Shown one piece after another: positions 12,235 to 24,542 of a stretch of DNA of 64,000 nt. The stretch spans positions 62,001 through 126,000 of the forward strand of contig JAPYMA010000383.1 of assembly GCA_035041965.1 (NCBI GenBank), in the 5' to 3' direction. Numbering within the stretch: position 1 is the first letter of the stretch; each line of letters begins with the position of its first letter. The notes beneath the pieces are model-generated. The model did no database searches. It saw only the letters and a list, made by a program, of their open reading frames with translations, and was not told the DNA's origin. The DNA comes from Anisakis pegreffii (lineage: Eukaryota > Nematoda > Chromadorea > Rhabditida > Anisakidae). A program made the translations under genes and the position numbers.

Positions 12235-13900
12235 GGGATAGTGACACTTCGCCACGTACGAACGGACTGACAGTTCGCCAAGTGACGGAAGTGGGATTTT
12301 CATTTTATATATGTTCAGAAATGTGAATTTCTTACCTACTCAACGGCAATAAATCCGAGCAAATCATATTTTATTTTGTAGCGCACATCCAGGACAACAA
12401 AACATACCTGATAGATTTACCAGTGATCGACATATGCTTGAGATTTTCGATTTCGCCTTAAGGGCAAAAATGCAACAGATACTTTCAATTGGTACCCATC
12501 CGACAGGAAAAATTTTTAATCATGATATATACCATGTTGTAGCCGAAACTGAGTACAACAGAAATCTGCTTTAGACTTTTTCGGCAATTGTTAATTTAAG
12601 CGAGTTATGACGCTCGGCGTGAGCAATGGTGATGCCCAGTGATAACAATTGGCATGTATATAGTACTCTCTCACAGACTATAAATATAATACAAACCGCC
12701 TTATTATTTATAATAGCAGTGCACACTTTTAAAAAGTAATAAAAATTGAAATTGAATTTATAGTAAAATTCGCAGTGATGAAATCGAGAGATCGCATGGT
12801 GTGATAGAACAGGGAAATCCAAATATTTGATACTGAAATACAAACGACAAAATACTGAATTCAAATAAAAACTGTTTCGATCTCTTCAATGCTAAATTCA
12901 ACTGAAAGCTATCTGTCGTTCATACCGAGGTCATACAATACGAAAAGCTACTAAAAAAATCCAATTCAGAGTAACAATGATGAAATCAAAAAATCGCGTG
13001 CTATGATGAAACACTGGAAAAAATCTCATTCTTTTATAAATCTCAGACTTTAATTTTCGGACATCAACATCAGGTTTGAGGTCACGGATATATAGCCCCT
13101 GTTTCATCTTGCGGCGTTGCAGGTTTTTGATTCCAGCGTTGAAAATAGTGAAACAGATTTCACTTGAATTCAGCAATTTGTTTGTCGTTTGTATTTCATT
13201 ATCAAATCATTGCATTCCACTATTTCATCATAACGTGCGATTTTTTGATTTCACTTATTTCCTTCAATTGGATGTTTACCTTTTTGTTCATTTCTGGAAG
13301 GATATTATTGTTGAAATGAATAGTAATCAATCTCGAAGTTCACCAGTGTTACATTTTCAGAAGAGTATCGGTTGGTTTATAGTCGTTTTATATTTATAGT
13401 CAGTGAGAGAGTACTATATGCATGCCAATTGTTATCACTGAGCATCACCATTGCTCACGCCGAGCGTCATAACTCTCTTAACTTAACAATTGGCGACAAT
13501 ATCTAAAACAGATTTCTGTTGTACTCAATCTCGGCTACAACATGGTGTACAACGTTCCGCCTAATATTTATATTCGCAGTAGAGAGAATTTCAGTTTCTT
13601 CTATATACATGCCAATTGTGACCAGTGAACATCACCATTGCTCACGCCGAGCGTCATAACTCTCTTAACTTAACAATTGCCGAAAAAGTCTAAAGTCTCA
13701 AGCATATGTCGATCACTGGTAAATCTATCAGGTATGTTTTGTTGTCCTGGATGTGCGCTACAAAATGATATATGAATTGCCCGGATTTATTCCCGTTCAG
13801 TAGGTAAGAAATTCACATTTCTGAACACATCAAATGAAAATCCCACTTCCGTCACTTGGCGAACTGTCAGTCCGTTCGTACTTGACGAAGTGTATGTATA
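12235..13900. mobile_element. Non-autonomous foldback/MITE element with long inverted arms
   Basis: The two ends are inverted copies: 12251-12450 matches the reverse complement of about 13690-13885 almost base for base (from the GTACGAACGGACTGACAGTT motif onward). The inverted similarity continues, broken by insertions, towards the centre near 12900-13250. The right arm contains an extra internal copy of the block at 13420-13497 (repeated at 13609-13690), and a block with ATGAAATC..ATCGC recurs near 12777, 12978 and, inverted, 13230. CCCCTAAATC flanks the element at 12225-12234 and 13901-13910, a perfect 10-bp direct repeat best read as a target-site duplication. Long inverted repeats plus a 9-11 bp duplication are typical of Mutator-like or foldback elements. 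No transposase frame is present. Confidence 0.88.
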
Positions 13901-13910
13901 CCCCTAAATC

Positions 13911-14647
13911 TAAGCGAATTGAAAATGCCCAATTTACCGGAAGTTGCACGTCCGTATAATGGTCGGGGTTTTAGCTTCAGGTCAGACATAAGCTCCATTT
14001 GAAGGTTCAGGTTCGGATTTCCATGAAAGTGAAAATTCTGATTTAAAAACTTGAAACATTTTGAAAGCATAGTTCTTCGGTGTAAGCTTGAGATTTTGAA
14101 TTATGGATCGTTCTATAGATTACATGAATATATCAAGATGGTAGCTTGTGATAATGTACATGAAGGTGCATTAACAAACAGAGCAGTCACAAAAGTTTTA
14201 TCATTTCAATCTGAAATTAGAAGTCAAAGCTTTACTAAAGTCAGCGAAGAAGCAATCATTGGATTATAATCATATGAGAGAGTTGCTTGCACATATCGAG
14301 ATCTTCTTCAGGCACCCGAACGCTCTCACATCCCTGAAATTAGAAGCAGCTATATCGAATTCATTCCAGTTCCAGAATTCTCACAAACAGATTTTAGCGA
14401 TCAAATTTATCGATCAAAATTCGAAAGACTTCCAGCTCAGACACTTTTTTGCATGAAACTATTCGGTCAAAACTGAGTCACACGGTCCTCGAACAAGAGT
14501 GACCTCAGTTTCAATTTACATATATTTTCCGTGGTGTGAACCAGAATCTAAATAGTCTCTTCAATCGAAGGTAATTTCAAACAACAAACAACGTGAATAA
14601 CGGTAATGATATCTCAAATTTGTCGGTTTTCAATGTGCAATCATTTA
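13911..14647. other. Gap downstream of the BTB-BACK gene
   Basis: Two plus-strand frames (14051-14269 and 14259-14456) are open but resemble nothing and have no splice or polyadenylation support. Probably 3' untranslated or intergenic sequence. Confidence 0.4.
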
Positions 14648-17217
14648 CTAGCTACGATGTCTTCTTAAATGTTTGGAGTTCGAAGAGGATTTGCGATGTG
14701 AGGAGGATTTATGTGACGAAGAGTGATGTTTCTTCTTAGAGGATCTGTGCTTTGATTTGCTGTTGCTGCGGGATTTGTTCATCTTGTTCTTGTTCGATTT
14801 ACTCGTTGAACGATGGTGGCGGGAACGTTTTGCACGATTTCTTTTATCGCTTTTCTGAATTTCACATCTGTATTCTTTGTATCATTCAAGCATTCTACGG
14901 CAACGTCCTCCGCACACATTATCATTCATTTCTAATAACTTCATTTGATATCATCCTGATGCATTCCATCTAGTAATGATGACCATCATTGGCAATCTAT
15001 ATGAAAACACTATTATATTACTTACTTTCGTTAGATAATCATTAAGAAAAACATTCTTATGGCTAGAGCATGTGAGGACTCAAGATAACGTCAGAATATC
15101 AGCATTGTTAGAATAACGTATATGTGCATTAATCTAATAAGTTGATGTTTATGAATGCATGATCTGAACCAGCGAAATCAGACGAATTCTCTATCATGCT
15201 ACTACCAATTTCGTATCGAATCAAATAATTTAATCGACCTTCGACGATTTGTGTGACGATCCACTCTTATGGGTCTTGCTTGATGAGGCTGGCATTTTAT
15301 GACGACGACGCGACGATGAACGATGCTTCTGCGTACTTTCGCTGGAGTTGTCACGGCTTTCACGACTCTCGCTACTCTCATGGCTCTCACGACTGCGACT
15401 TGATGATTTCTTCGACCTTTCTCTCTTCTTCGATTTCTCTGTAACCAGAATTGAGGAATTTCATGATAAGATAAACGTCGTTTGATAAGCCCCCATGAGG
15501 TAATGTGTATGAAACTCAAAGGCGCAAAAGAATGGAAACTGAGGACTTAAGAAGCATCGTATAACAAACCGCTCTTCTTCGGAACGAATGCACTCGGGAT
15601 CGAACTGAAAGTAGTTTTAATTTCAAGAGCTAGATCATCATATCCTATTCACCTGTGTGGCTCATTGGCCTTCTTCATCAGACAACTTTTTCATGTAACC
15701 TCAAGCTCGTTTCAAATCAAGCTATTCACTCTTCAAATGATTTTAACTCATCGCTCAATCATCCGTCAATATGCGATCTGTTGTTCGATCACTCAGGTGA
15801 ACTGATGAATATAAGCGTTGATTTTAACTCAGATTTATTTCATTCTCAAGAACTTACAGAGGTAGTTTATCAAAGTTGACTTTATTGTCATCGGATGGCT
15901 GAGGTACACCACAGCGAATGCAATGCACATCTACGTGTTCTTTGTTCATGCAACATCGTCGACAGTTTGAACTGGACAACATTGATGCCACTAACGGTAG
16001 CACCTGGAAAACCTTCATTTGCTGCCATCGACTAGAGGAACTCTGATAAAACTGCTTGAACTCGTACTGCTGATCAAAGTTGAGCAATCAGCACGGTTTA
16101 TACTTGAAATTTTGATTTGTCGGTTTTTGTTTGTTGTAGAATGAACGAATCAAATGACCTTTTCACCATCCGGAAGTGATTTGACACGTTGTCGTATCGT
16201 TGACTTGTCACCGGGCGACAAGAATGCCGTACGAATTCGCGAGAAGACCAACTGAGTGGCTGCTAAACGATTCTTCTGTCGCCAAATCCATTTCAGTCCC
16301 GCATCGACCACCTCCATCTCCGACTTCACATTCAGATCACATCTGGCTATCACGTTCGCGAAGATGATCGCCGGGATTTGGCCGATATTACGATGTTGTG
16401 CCAATTGAGGAAATTGCGATGCGGCGATCGTCTCGATCTTACGACGTGACAGTAAACCTCCACTGATGAGACGTTCCTTACCAACGATTATCAGCGCTTG
16501 AAGTAAGCCGGCAGTGTTTTGAGATGCGACACCAACCAATGCCTTCAAATTTATCATTGATCTGATACTTGATCATTCACTTATCAACTTATGATCAGCT
16601 AGATTCTATTGACGAAGTCGAGCGTTTGAAATACTGAAGAATTCGAAAGAATGCCGGAAATTTCTATTGGAATGTAACGAACATTATCCACATTGATGAT
16701 TGTTTTTGATAATTGCAAAGAAGAATGTACAAAGAGTCGAGAATCTCGAACGAATACGTACGTTCTCGAGTTGTCGCAACAGATTGATGATGAAGAGTGA
16801 TCGCGCCAAATCGAGAAGATCGGCCAATGCGTAGAACGATATATCGATATTGCTTTGATCATCTCCTTTTATGTAGTTTACCAATGTTCTTACGGCCACA
16901 TCATCGTATGGTGACAAATTTATCTTCTGTGGTACTCTGTCCATTTCGGCCAGCTTAAATTAGCTCATTGAAGCGATCGATAAATACTGACCCATCCTGC
17001 ATCTGCTCCATCAAATATTGACTTAACAAATGGAATTGCGCGAGTTATCATCTTTTGAAGTGACAACAAACAATACCTTTCGAATCTTCAGCGAATAAAA
17101 TGCAAAATCACTAATTTTGACGTTGTAAGTTCTCTTGGATGTGACCAACCGCACATTGTTGTTAGTATCATCACCAGATCGACCACTGTAACTCGAGATC
17201 AGTTCAAGCACGAACAT
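14648..17217 (-). CDS. BTB-BACK protein with CxxC zinc-ribbon-like segment and RS-rich tail
   Basis: BTB-BACK proteins commonly act as cullin-3 substrate adaptors or transcription cofactors. Exons: 17077-17217, 16992-17021, 16762-16953, 16159-16542, 15858-16003 (or from 16042), 15570-15604, 15239-15438 and 14648-14854. All junction phases agree, giving about 444 residues. Exons 1-3 encode a BTB fold (VRLVTSKRTYNVKISDFAFY, then LVNYIKGDDQ and FYALADLLDLARSLF). Exon 4 is a BACK domain ending DAGLKWIWRQKNR. Exon 5 carries CRRC and CIRC ten residues apart, a possible zinc ribbon. Exons 7-8 are Ser/Arg/Lys/His-rich (SRSRESHESSESRESRD and later KSKHRSSKKKHHSSSHK), as in splicing or nuclear-speckle proteins. 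There is no Kelch repeat. The 35-base exon 6 is the weakest link; without it the tail falls out of phase. Exon 7 could alternatively end at its own in-frame TAA (15230). The first exon may not hold the true start. Confidence 0.72.
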
Positions 17218-17853
17218 CACAGCATGCTCTCTCGATTCGATTATTCCAAAAGCAGTGACAAATACAGCTGTCGGGTAGTTGTGAAGACAGCAGCTTACTC
17301 AATTTGTTCAAGTCCACTTGCTGGCGAAGTGAATTGATCATTGATTCAATTCAATTCAAAAGAGCACTGATCCTAGGAATGTCATGTTCCTGTTACACGC
17401 TTTTGACAAACTGTTCTATTTTATTCTATTCCGCCTTTCAGTTGTTCTGTTCCGTTCCGTTCTTTGCGTTTTTTCTTCTGAATCTGTTCTGTTCTATTCC
17501 TTGTAATGGAACAGGAATAGACTAGAGTAGAATAGAAACATCCGCTAGACACAAGGAAGGTTTTGGAACCGGATCGAGCGGAAACGTATTAAAAAACAGT
17601 GCCAAACGCACTCGTCACTTGAACTCGAACTCATCTTGATCGTTTTCCTTTGTCAGCCGCTCGTGAGCAAAATGAGGTTGTACAATAATTGGAGAATGAA
17701 CGAAACGTGAAATGACGGTTCAGTTCAAAACCTGATGTAGGCATTTGTATAGAAATTTGCACATTCCATTCGAAATTATCATTTTATTAAACGTTAATAA
17801 AATGTAGAATTACACTGATTTTGCATGCATGCAAATACATTCGATTATTTGAA
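17218..17853. other. Gap upstream of the BTB-BACK gene
   Basis: Holds the GTTCTATTCC repeat cluster at 17391-17535 and no convincing open frame. A promoter is expected here but no clear element was seen. Confidence 0.5.
17391..17535. repeat. Inverted cluster of GTTCTATTCC/GGAATAGAAC words
   Basis: The words TTCTATTCC, CTGTTCTATT and their complements (GGAACAGGAATAG, TAGAATAGAA) pack this stretch and can fold back across 17410-17530. The same word family appears at 46966-47045 in an intron of the MLT-10-type gene. Confidence 0.55.
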
Positions 17854-17859
17854 TTTATT
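17854..17859 (-). terminator. Polyadenylation signal for the gene at 17918-18130
   Basis: AATAAA on the minus strand 58 bases after the stop codon. Confidence 0.5.
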
Positions 17860-17917
17860 CAAGTCGGATCAGTTGCACACTTGATAAACACAATGATCTA
17901 TCACATTAACAAACTCG

Positions 17918-18130
17918 TCAGTGATGGACTTCAGCATAGCTGACATCCGGCATCCATTCATCAACAATGGTCATCTCCAGGTCAAAGCAATGATTATTCT
18001 CATTGATGTCAACTCGGGGCAAATATTTTACGTGATGTTGTTCGTTCACTTTTATATTTGTCACTAATTTTGGTGTGGCTCTGTTAGAATGCTCAAATTC
18101 AATTAAGAAGATTGTAGTGTTCTGTGGCAT
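17918..18130 (-). CDS. Small single-exon protein, unknown function (70 aa)
   Basis: I do not recognise it. The frame starts MPQNTTIFLIEFEHSNRATP, contains DINENNHCFDLEMTIVDEWM and ends AEVHH. Composition is balanced and charged, unlike a chance frame in AT-rich DNA. There is no signal peptide or membrane segment. Gene context supports it: TATTAG lies one base before the ATG, a possible trans-splice acceptor, and AATAAA follows the stop by 58 bases. It could also be the last exon of a longer gene. Confidence 0.5.
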   Translation of the reverse strand: MPQNTTIFLIEFEHSNRATPKLVTNIKVNEQHHVKYLPRVDINENNHCFDLEMTIVDEWMPDVSYAEVHH

Positions 18131-18133
18131 TCT

Positions 18134-19509
18134 AATAGTGAATCATATTGGCTATCACAAACATTATATTTCGAAATAAAATGACCTCATGTGATGGCTA
18201 TTATGAGCACCTTTGACAATGAATTTTTGAATTAGACAAGAGCATCAGTTCAATATTTTTGCCTCACAAAATTTTGCGGTTTTAGCTGTATTTTGCAATG
18301 ATTTTCTCGAAACAAATGAAACAGATTCAGGAAAGTGGTTGGTGAAAAATGGAACAATATTTTTATTTTATCATATAGCAATATACTGTGGAACATGATC
18401 TTCTTCTTATTATCATTGGTGTATTCTTGAATTGTCTTTCAACATGATGATCGATCATGTGAACATCTCATATTCTGTTTGAAACCTCGGCTGCTTTCTC
18501 AAGAAGTTATTCAGAATGCGATTAAGTACGGCTGAATCTGTTGGCTGGTTTGCTGATCTGAAATAAGCATTTCTTCTGTAGTCAGAATGTATGAAAACAT
18601 TTCATTTTGATTTATGAAAGCAACTCATAATGGCAATCAGTGATATTAATTTACTTTAAAGAATCTCGGCGAAAAATTTTCAGTCAGTCGGTCATGATCA
18701 CTGATACAAAAGTATAAGTTTCTGGTTCTTTGATCTTGAAAAAGCAATTGATCGTGTGCATCTATCTTTCAGGTTTTATTGACGGATTGGATTCATAAAT
18801 ACGAGCTTTTGAATGCTGATCTCACAATGAGGCATCGAGTAGAGGCATCGAGTATACTCTGAGAGCACTCTCAATGTAATTGATGCTTTGTTGAAGCCTT
18901 TTTGGTGACATGTAATTTTTATTGACATTAGGAAGTTAACATTTAATTACTCATTACTGATTGACATTTAATTAATTGAGCTAATATCTTTTATGAGAAA
19001 TGTTCTCATCCATCCGTGAAAAACGATACGATATTCAATATGATGCCATAACATCCAACGAAAAATTCCATGTCATGATCCGTAATTGCAAGAAGAATAT
19101 TCCGTATCAGAAATTCTCAAAAAAAGACGTCTTAACATATAAGTTGTGACCGCCAAAAGCATAATGTCATTATCATTTTTTGGATTTGTTCGAACGACAT
19201 TCTCATTATAAATTGAATTATTAAAAACTGAATTGTTTTAAATGACAGATCACTTATTCTTAAGCTCAACTAATTTTTTGTTACGAAATGAATTTTTTTT
19301 AGTTTTTATTTTTCGTTACGAAATCATTTTTTTACATTCATTTTAATGAACGTTTGAAAACGGTTCCGTGACTGTTTCAATATTCACGTTCTGCTTTTAA
19401 ACAAGCGTACGTTCAATAATCATGCATGATTTGAAATTCCGAGGAGGTTAGCTGATTCTCAAGATGGAATTTCAACGTCGAGGTGGAGACATTCATGAAT
19501 AGGTGTCAT
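18134..19509. other. Gene-free AT-rich stretch
   Basis: No supported coding sequence. A tandem GAGGCATCGAGTA pair lies at 18829-18855, and CATTTTTTTACATTCATTTT at 19326-19345 is repeated at 19955-19974. Confidence 0.5.
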
Positions 19510-19698
19510 TCACATGGATCGTCGGATGATCAATCTGTGAGCATCAATGAAATTATGGATCCATACAAATGTGCATGCAATCGTTTACCCGAGTGATTCG
19601 ACATATGATGGGAGGATGAAAAACAACGGTAGACCAACAACACATTGGTTCGAGATCAGTGCAACCGCGAATAATGCAAACAGTAGTGTCGGTGGCAT
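19510..19698 (-). CDS. Possible small secreted peptide gene (two exons)
   Basis: The first exon (19589-19698) begins MPPTLLFALFAVALISNQC, a good signal peptide with a hydrophobic core and a likely cut near CVVG. Minus-strand GAATTTCAG lies one base before the ATG, the classic form of a nematode trans-splice acceptor. A donor CTCGG/GTAAAC and an acceptor CTCACAG at 19535 join in phase to a short second exon (19510-19534) ending GLIIRRSM and TGA, about 44 residues in all. The exon 2 choice is tentative; without splicing the frame stops two codons later anyway. Function unknown. Confidence 0.4.
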
Positions 19699-20001
19699 GC
19701 TGAAATTCAATTCATCTATCATTATTTTTCTATGTGATAATGGCTTACGAAAAAAGTTTTCCTCTCCAACATCAACCAAATTCTATTGTGGATGATAAAG
19801 TTTCAGCCTATGGCGGACTTTAGAAGAGCATAAAAAAGACGTATTACGAATATTTAACAAGGATGATTGCTAAAATATCTCACTATCAGTAGATCAATCT
19901 CCGTTTCACATACCATATACAACAAGTCGAGAAATCAGTCTAGTTAACTCGCTCATTTTTTTACATTCATTTTAATGAAATACTGATAGTGTGTATGTCT
20001 G

Positions 20002-20214
20002 ATGAAAAAGATCATCATTACTAGTTGGTTAAATGCTTTAGATAAGCCAATGAAACAATTTGAAATCCCAGAAGAAATTTTAAAACCATTCAAAAAGCTT
20101 AAGAAAGATGTGGAATCTGTCGTACCAACACTCACAATTAAAACGAAAATATTATCAAACATTAGAAGTATTTCATTCGACAACGTAAAATTGAGGTGGA
20201 TATGGGATGAATAA
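20002..20214 (+). CDS. Orphan plus-strand frame (70 aa), possibly an exon
   Basis: Encodes a lysine-rich peptide beginning MKKIIITSWLNALDKPMKQF and ending VKLRWIWDE, with protein-like composition. I found no splice partner, leader site or homology. It may be chance. Confidence 0.3.
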   Translation: MKKIIITSWLNALDKPMKQFEIPEEILKPFKKLKKDVESVVPTLTIKTKILSNIRSISFDNVKLRWIWDE

Positions 20215-21666
20215 GAGGTACTGAACTAATAATAGAATTAAGTTAACGGAATTATTCTTTTTCTTGTATAATTGATCATGCGAACGTAGAAAAAAGAGGT
20301 ACTTAAACAAACGTGCATCTGTTTTAATCCATTGCGCTAAAAAGAATTTCATGTCAAATCAACGCAGACCATAATCTTCGATTTCTAATGGCCTATTCAA
20401 AAATTTAATAATTTCTCTGAATATTGTCTCTTCTATCGCAATTTTAACAAACAGAATTATCCACTGTCTCCAAGAATTCAATTATGGCCTCACAACCGTC
20501 AAGAGAATTCATGAAAAATGAACTCAGTTACATAAACTTCAAATGATTCCAACCCAGTCCATCACAGCTGTGATACGACCTTATCATTCAAATACAATGA
20601 TATAGATGCTCTGAACACAATCCTCCGACTGCATAGAATTCACAAATGGTGAAACAATATGTTTAAATAAGAATGTGTTCGATTCGTGATCACATTGGTG
20701 AACAAAAAAGAGAGCCATTCAGAGATAGGTTTAGCGAATGCAAGAATATCGTTGGATAATGCATAATATTGACATTATATGGTAAGAATGAAAACCTTCT
20801 ATGAAGTAGAGAATATGATGACAAAGTACAGAGAGCCAGTCTGAGAATTCATCAAGCTAGTAAAACGTTGGAGAATAAAGCATTTAACGAGTCATTTCCA
20901 AGAAGCCATCAGGCACTTGTTACCATCATTTCAGCGAGACTAATGCAGACAATTTGAGGCTACACTCAGTTTCATTTACCACATTCCTACGCATATGTTT
21001 CACAATCCTTATTCATACCTTTTGGTTCCTCATATAATTTAAAATTTATAAACGATTTCTCCAATATCTTAAACATTTGATAAACTTAAACGAATTCTCA
21101 TGGGTTTCTCATGATTAATTGACATAAACAAACGAAGGAGGAGCATCGAGCATCCGTCGGTTGCTTGAAATCCTCTCGTTCCATACAGTTATATCTCATC
21201 TATTGGCATTATTAAATAGTGATCAGATTTCAAAAAACAACTGATGCATAAATATTTATCGTAAACAAATATCACCAAATAAATAACAAAATAAATACAA
21301 TTCCAAATAATATGACTGATATAAACACATGTAAATCGTTGTTTTTGCATTCTACTCATATGAGTATTCAACCCGTCGGAAAAACATTAAAATAATCTCA
21401 TCCCGATGCAATATGATGCATTACCTCACGGACTAGAACTAACCTAAACACTGAACAAATTTCCTGATGAATGCATTTCTAAACTATACTATGCGAACCG
21501 GACGATTACTATTGATGAAAATTACTCACACAATCGAAACTGCATTCAGTATATATTATTGAGTATTTTATTCAGACTATCGTTGCCGTGTTCCCCGCTC
21601 CATAACCAACACAATCACGTCTAGACATGTTACAGTTTTACGGTTCAGTTTTTGATGTGCCTATGG
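20215..21666. other. Gene-free stretch
   Basis: No open frame above background and no structured repeat noted. Confidence 0.5.
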
Positions 21667-22715
21667 CTATTGAAGACTTTCACTTTGTCTACGGTTGTGG
21701 AACTGTTGTACGGCTTTCTTCAACAATACAACACAATAACTTCGACGTCGTTGCCTCGGCAACAGCTCATAAACTGCTTCTGAATCATCTTCACCGTACG
21801 AATACGTGATGCATCCGTTACTGCGATATTCGGTGTTACGTGACGACAGACGATTCAAGTCCGAGAATATTTCGGCGACTGTGGCTGAAAAAATTCATGA
21901 ATTGTTAGGAATATTATCAATTTATTTTGACCGATGTGTAGATTCGTTTGAAAGAAGACATGAAACTTCGATTTGAGAAGCAACAAATCTGTTATGACCC
22001 CTTCATCGTCTGGTTTTTTGAAATCTTTTGACATTGAAAATTGCACTTAAGATGTTCTCTATTGATAACGAAGACTTTCATATCGAAAGCAGTCATCAGC
22101 GCAAAAATTTTGAGTCCAATCACTGAGCTGTGTCAGTTGATGTTTCATGAATCATTTGCACAACTGCCTTTCAATCAACATCCATTACTTTTACCTTTTG
22201 CTGCAAATACCACTAGCTAAAGCCAATCAACTAGTTGAAACTATTTGTTTGCTTTCAAGTTCGTCATAAGCCAAAACATCTCTGGCTTCACGAAGATGTG
22301 CAATGCTCATTTCTTCGAATTTCAGCTATCAGCAAATAAAATCACTTCACATCATCATCAACAGAGTTCGGCGTGACATTTCTCGCAACAGACGCATAAA
22401 AACAGTGCAAGCAGCTGTTTTCTAACAAAATTCAAACTCACCTATAAAAAGTTTTGCACCAAGCGGAATCTTGCGTCTACGTTGATTGAAATTCGCCAAT
22501 ACACTTTTCAGTTCCTTCTCTGGTTTCGTCAACAGCACTTCACGTCGATAAACATATATGCAGCATTTATCAACGCAAAGTTCTCTCAGATACGAAAAAC
22601 TATGCTGACACAGCTCCAAATCGGCCAGTTCAAAGCTGAAATCGCCTTGTAGACAGACAGTCAAGCGAGACAATTGTACTTGATCATACCATAGACTGTG
22701 ATTGATCTTGACTTT
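21667..22715 (-). CDS. Unidentified multi-exon protein with C-terminal basic segment
   Basis: Three exons join in phase: about 22442-22715, 21932-22045 and 21667-21884 (donors GTGAGT and GTCAAA, acceptors CTTAAG and TTTCAG). The first reads LTVCLQGDFSFELADLELCQ then LANFNQRRRKIPLGAKLF and looks like a compact folded domain. The second is FKKPDDEGVITDLLLLKS. The third is VAEIFSDLNRLSSR, then YGEDDSEAVYELLPRQRRRS, ending RRQSESLQ. The basic RQRRR could be a nuclear signal or a protease site; no signal peptide is seen, so I favour the former. The first exon is open back to a TAA near 22723, so at least one upstream exon is missing. I cannot assign a family. Confidence 0.6.
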
Positions 22716-23147
22716 TTTCTCGCAAAGTTATCGAAAATCTTTAGTGAAAACTGTCGTGTTTTCGTTGAAAATCATCCAGCGAAACGAGGAATAAGTCAAC
22801 TTATGAAATCTATAAATGAAAAGAATTGGTCCTCAATCAGACTTGAATATTCGTTACAGTGATATAGTCCAATCATGGAATTGCGTCAAACGCATACGAA
22901 GAGAGCAAATATTATGAAAACTTTATATGTGCGATAATGCAAATGCGAACAAACCGTGTCATTGTGAGATCTAACCGTGAAACATAATCGAATGTACCCG
23001 TTGAAATGAATCGAAAGAAGCTGCGGCCTGCAGTTACACGATACGATTTGAATGGAGGCTGCAATTTTCAAAAAAAGTTAAGCATTCACCACATTACAAT
23101 CCGGTTGAATGTTGGTTCACAATGGAAAAATACTGTTTTTTGCTAAA

Positions 23148-24542
23148 TTATAAGCATGACATATGAAAGGCATGTCGGAGAGCCGTTTTATGAGGAAACT
23201 GTGTGGCACAGTTAAATAATGTCGCCAAACTTTTCAGTGTAAAAACAATCCGAAACTTGCACCGTTTTATCGAATGTAAATGCACAAACAAATCAACGGA
23301 ATCAATCAATCAGTCACTCACACATAAACAAGAGATCGATTCGAGTGCAGTGCATTTGCGTATGAGGAAGGCTAAGTCTGGATAAGCGGCTCGAAGACAT
23401 GTTTTCGGGAACAGAACATCCAATTCGTGGCGATTGTGTGCCCAGAGGTTATCGGGCGGCAGACAAAAACGACACATAGTCGTGGAATATGTTGATGGAA
23501 AGAGTCTGCAACAAAAGAAATTGCAAATTCTCTCGCATTCCAGACTAAATTTTGACGACTTGTCAATTGAATTTTCAAGATAAAAAAGTAGTCAATCTCA
23601 TCACAACTGATTGTGAGTGCTTTCGCATCAATAGGCATTAAGTCACCATTCTTTCAAACCCATCCACTGCAATAATTCGTCAAAAGTTCCACTAACTCTT
23701 TGCGCATATTCTGTCTAATTGCCTTAGATCAGTGAAGCAATTCCATAGATAAAACATTTCTCGACAAATAATCGCACAAGAAATTGCGCCTTCATATTAG
23801 AGAACCAAAATTGGCTCCATGGAATAATGTCTCAAAAATGGCAATGTCTTGCCAACAAGAACCGCAAAAGGTCACTGTATCCATTCTCTGATTTGATACC
23901 TACCTGGTGATGGCAGCTAGATCCTTATCAAGGCATGTATGCGTTATTGACGCCCAAACTTCTTCAGCAACATGACGAAATGTTTTACAGGACATTTCAA
24001 ACGCATACAAATCGTTCATTTCAAGATGTTCACAAATGATTTTGAGGATGTTTTTTGGAAATGTTATTAAGTTTGCTTGATTGCGTTGTTGCGGTTGAGT
24101 TGATGGTGCTTGCTGTTGCTGATTTGGTTCACTGCTGAAAATTTGATGTGCAAATTCAATCGGTGAGACAAATGAAACGTTTCATTCCGAATGTACGATT
24201 TTTATGGATGATTTTTGCAACGTTCCTTCATTGTGACCCTTTCATGCATCACTTCATACCCTGTTCCGGTTGTTTCACAAAATTGTGAGATAATGATCAG
24301 TTCAGACAAGATTTGATGAATTCAATCAAAATTTCTTTCGGATCTCTTTACCAAAACAACAACGGAACGAACTTGCTCATAGGCTTGCTCTATTCTTCAT
24401 ATGCTTAAGACCTGGCAAAAATCGCCTTCTGCAGTTGGAATAATAATGAAAAAATAAACATTCACTTCGATTTCGTGTAATGTTGCGACGTTGACTGAAC
24501 ATGCGTGAGCGCAGTAGTTGGTTGAGCGGTATTCAGAGTCAT
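23148..24542 (-). CDS. F-box protein, putative SCF ubiquitin-ligase adaptor
   Basis: F-box proteins bring substrates to Skp1-cullin-1 ligases. Exons 24490-24542, 23904-24134, 23322-23505 and 23148-23198 join with consistent phases to 172 residues. Exon 1 starts MTLNTAQPTTALTHVQST. Exon 2 opens with a Gln/Pro-rich stretch and then the F-box: LITFPKNILKIICEHLEM, DLYAFEMSCKTFRHVAEEVW, which follows the LPxxIL..I...L....L.....CK.FR....E.W pattern. Exon 3 carries CRFC followed by ELDVLFPKTCLRAAYP and FLIRKCTALESI, reminiscent of a leucine-rich-repeat substrate domain. The exon 1 donor (GTCGCA) is weak, so the N-terminus is less sure; the last exon (FPHKTALRHAF) is tentative. F-box families are greatly expanded in nematodes. 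Confidence 0.72.

Noticed and set aside
11912..12241. 109-codon plus-strand frame upstream of P0
   Set aside because: It starts with GTG, ends at the border of the mobile element and overlaps the expected P0 promoter; no homology.
13076..13399. 107-codon plus-strand frame and several minus frames at 12571-13176
   Set aside because: They lie wholly inside the foldback element, are not shared between its arms and resemble no transposase.
15202..15519. Arg-rich 105-codon frame over the RS exon
   Set aside because: It is the +1 shadow of the Ser/Arg exon; the in-phase frame is the RS-rich one.
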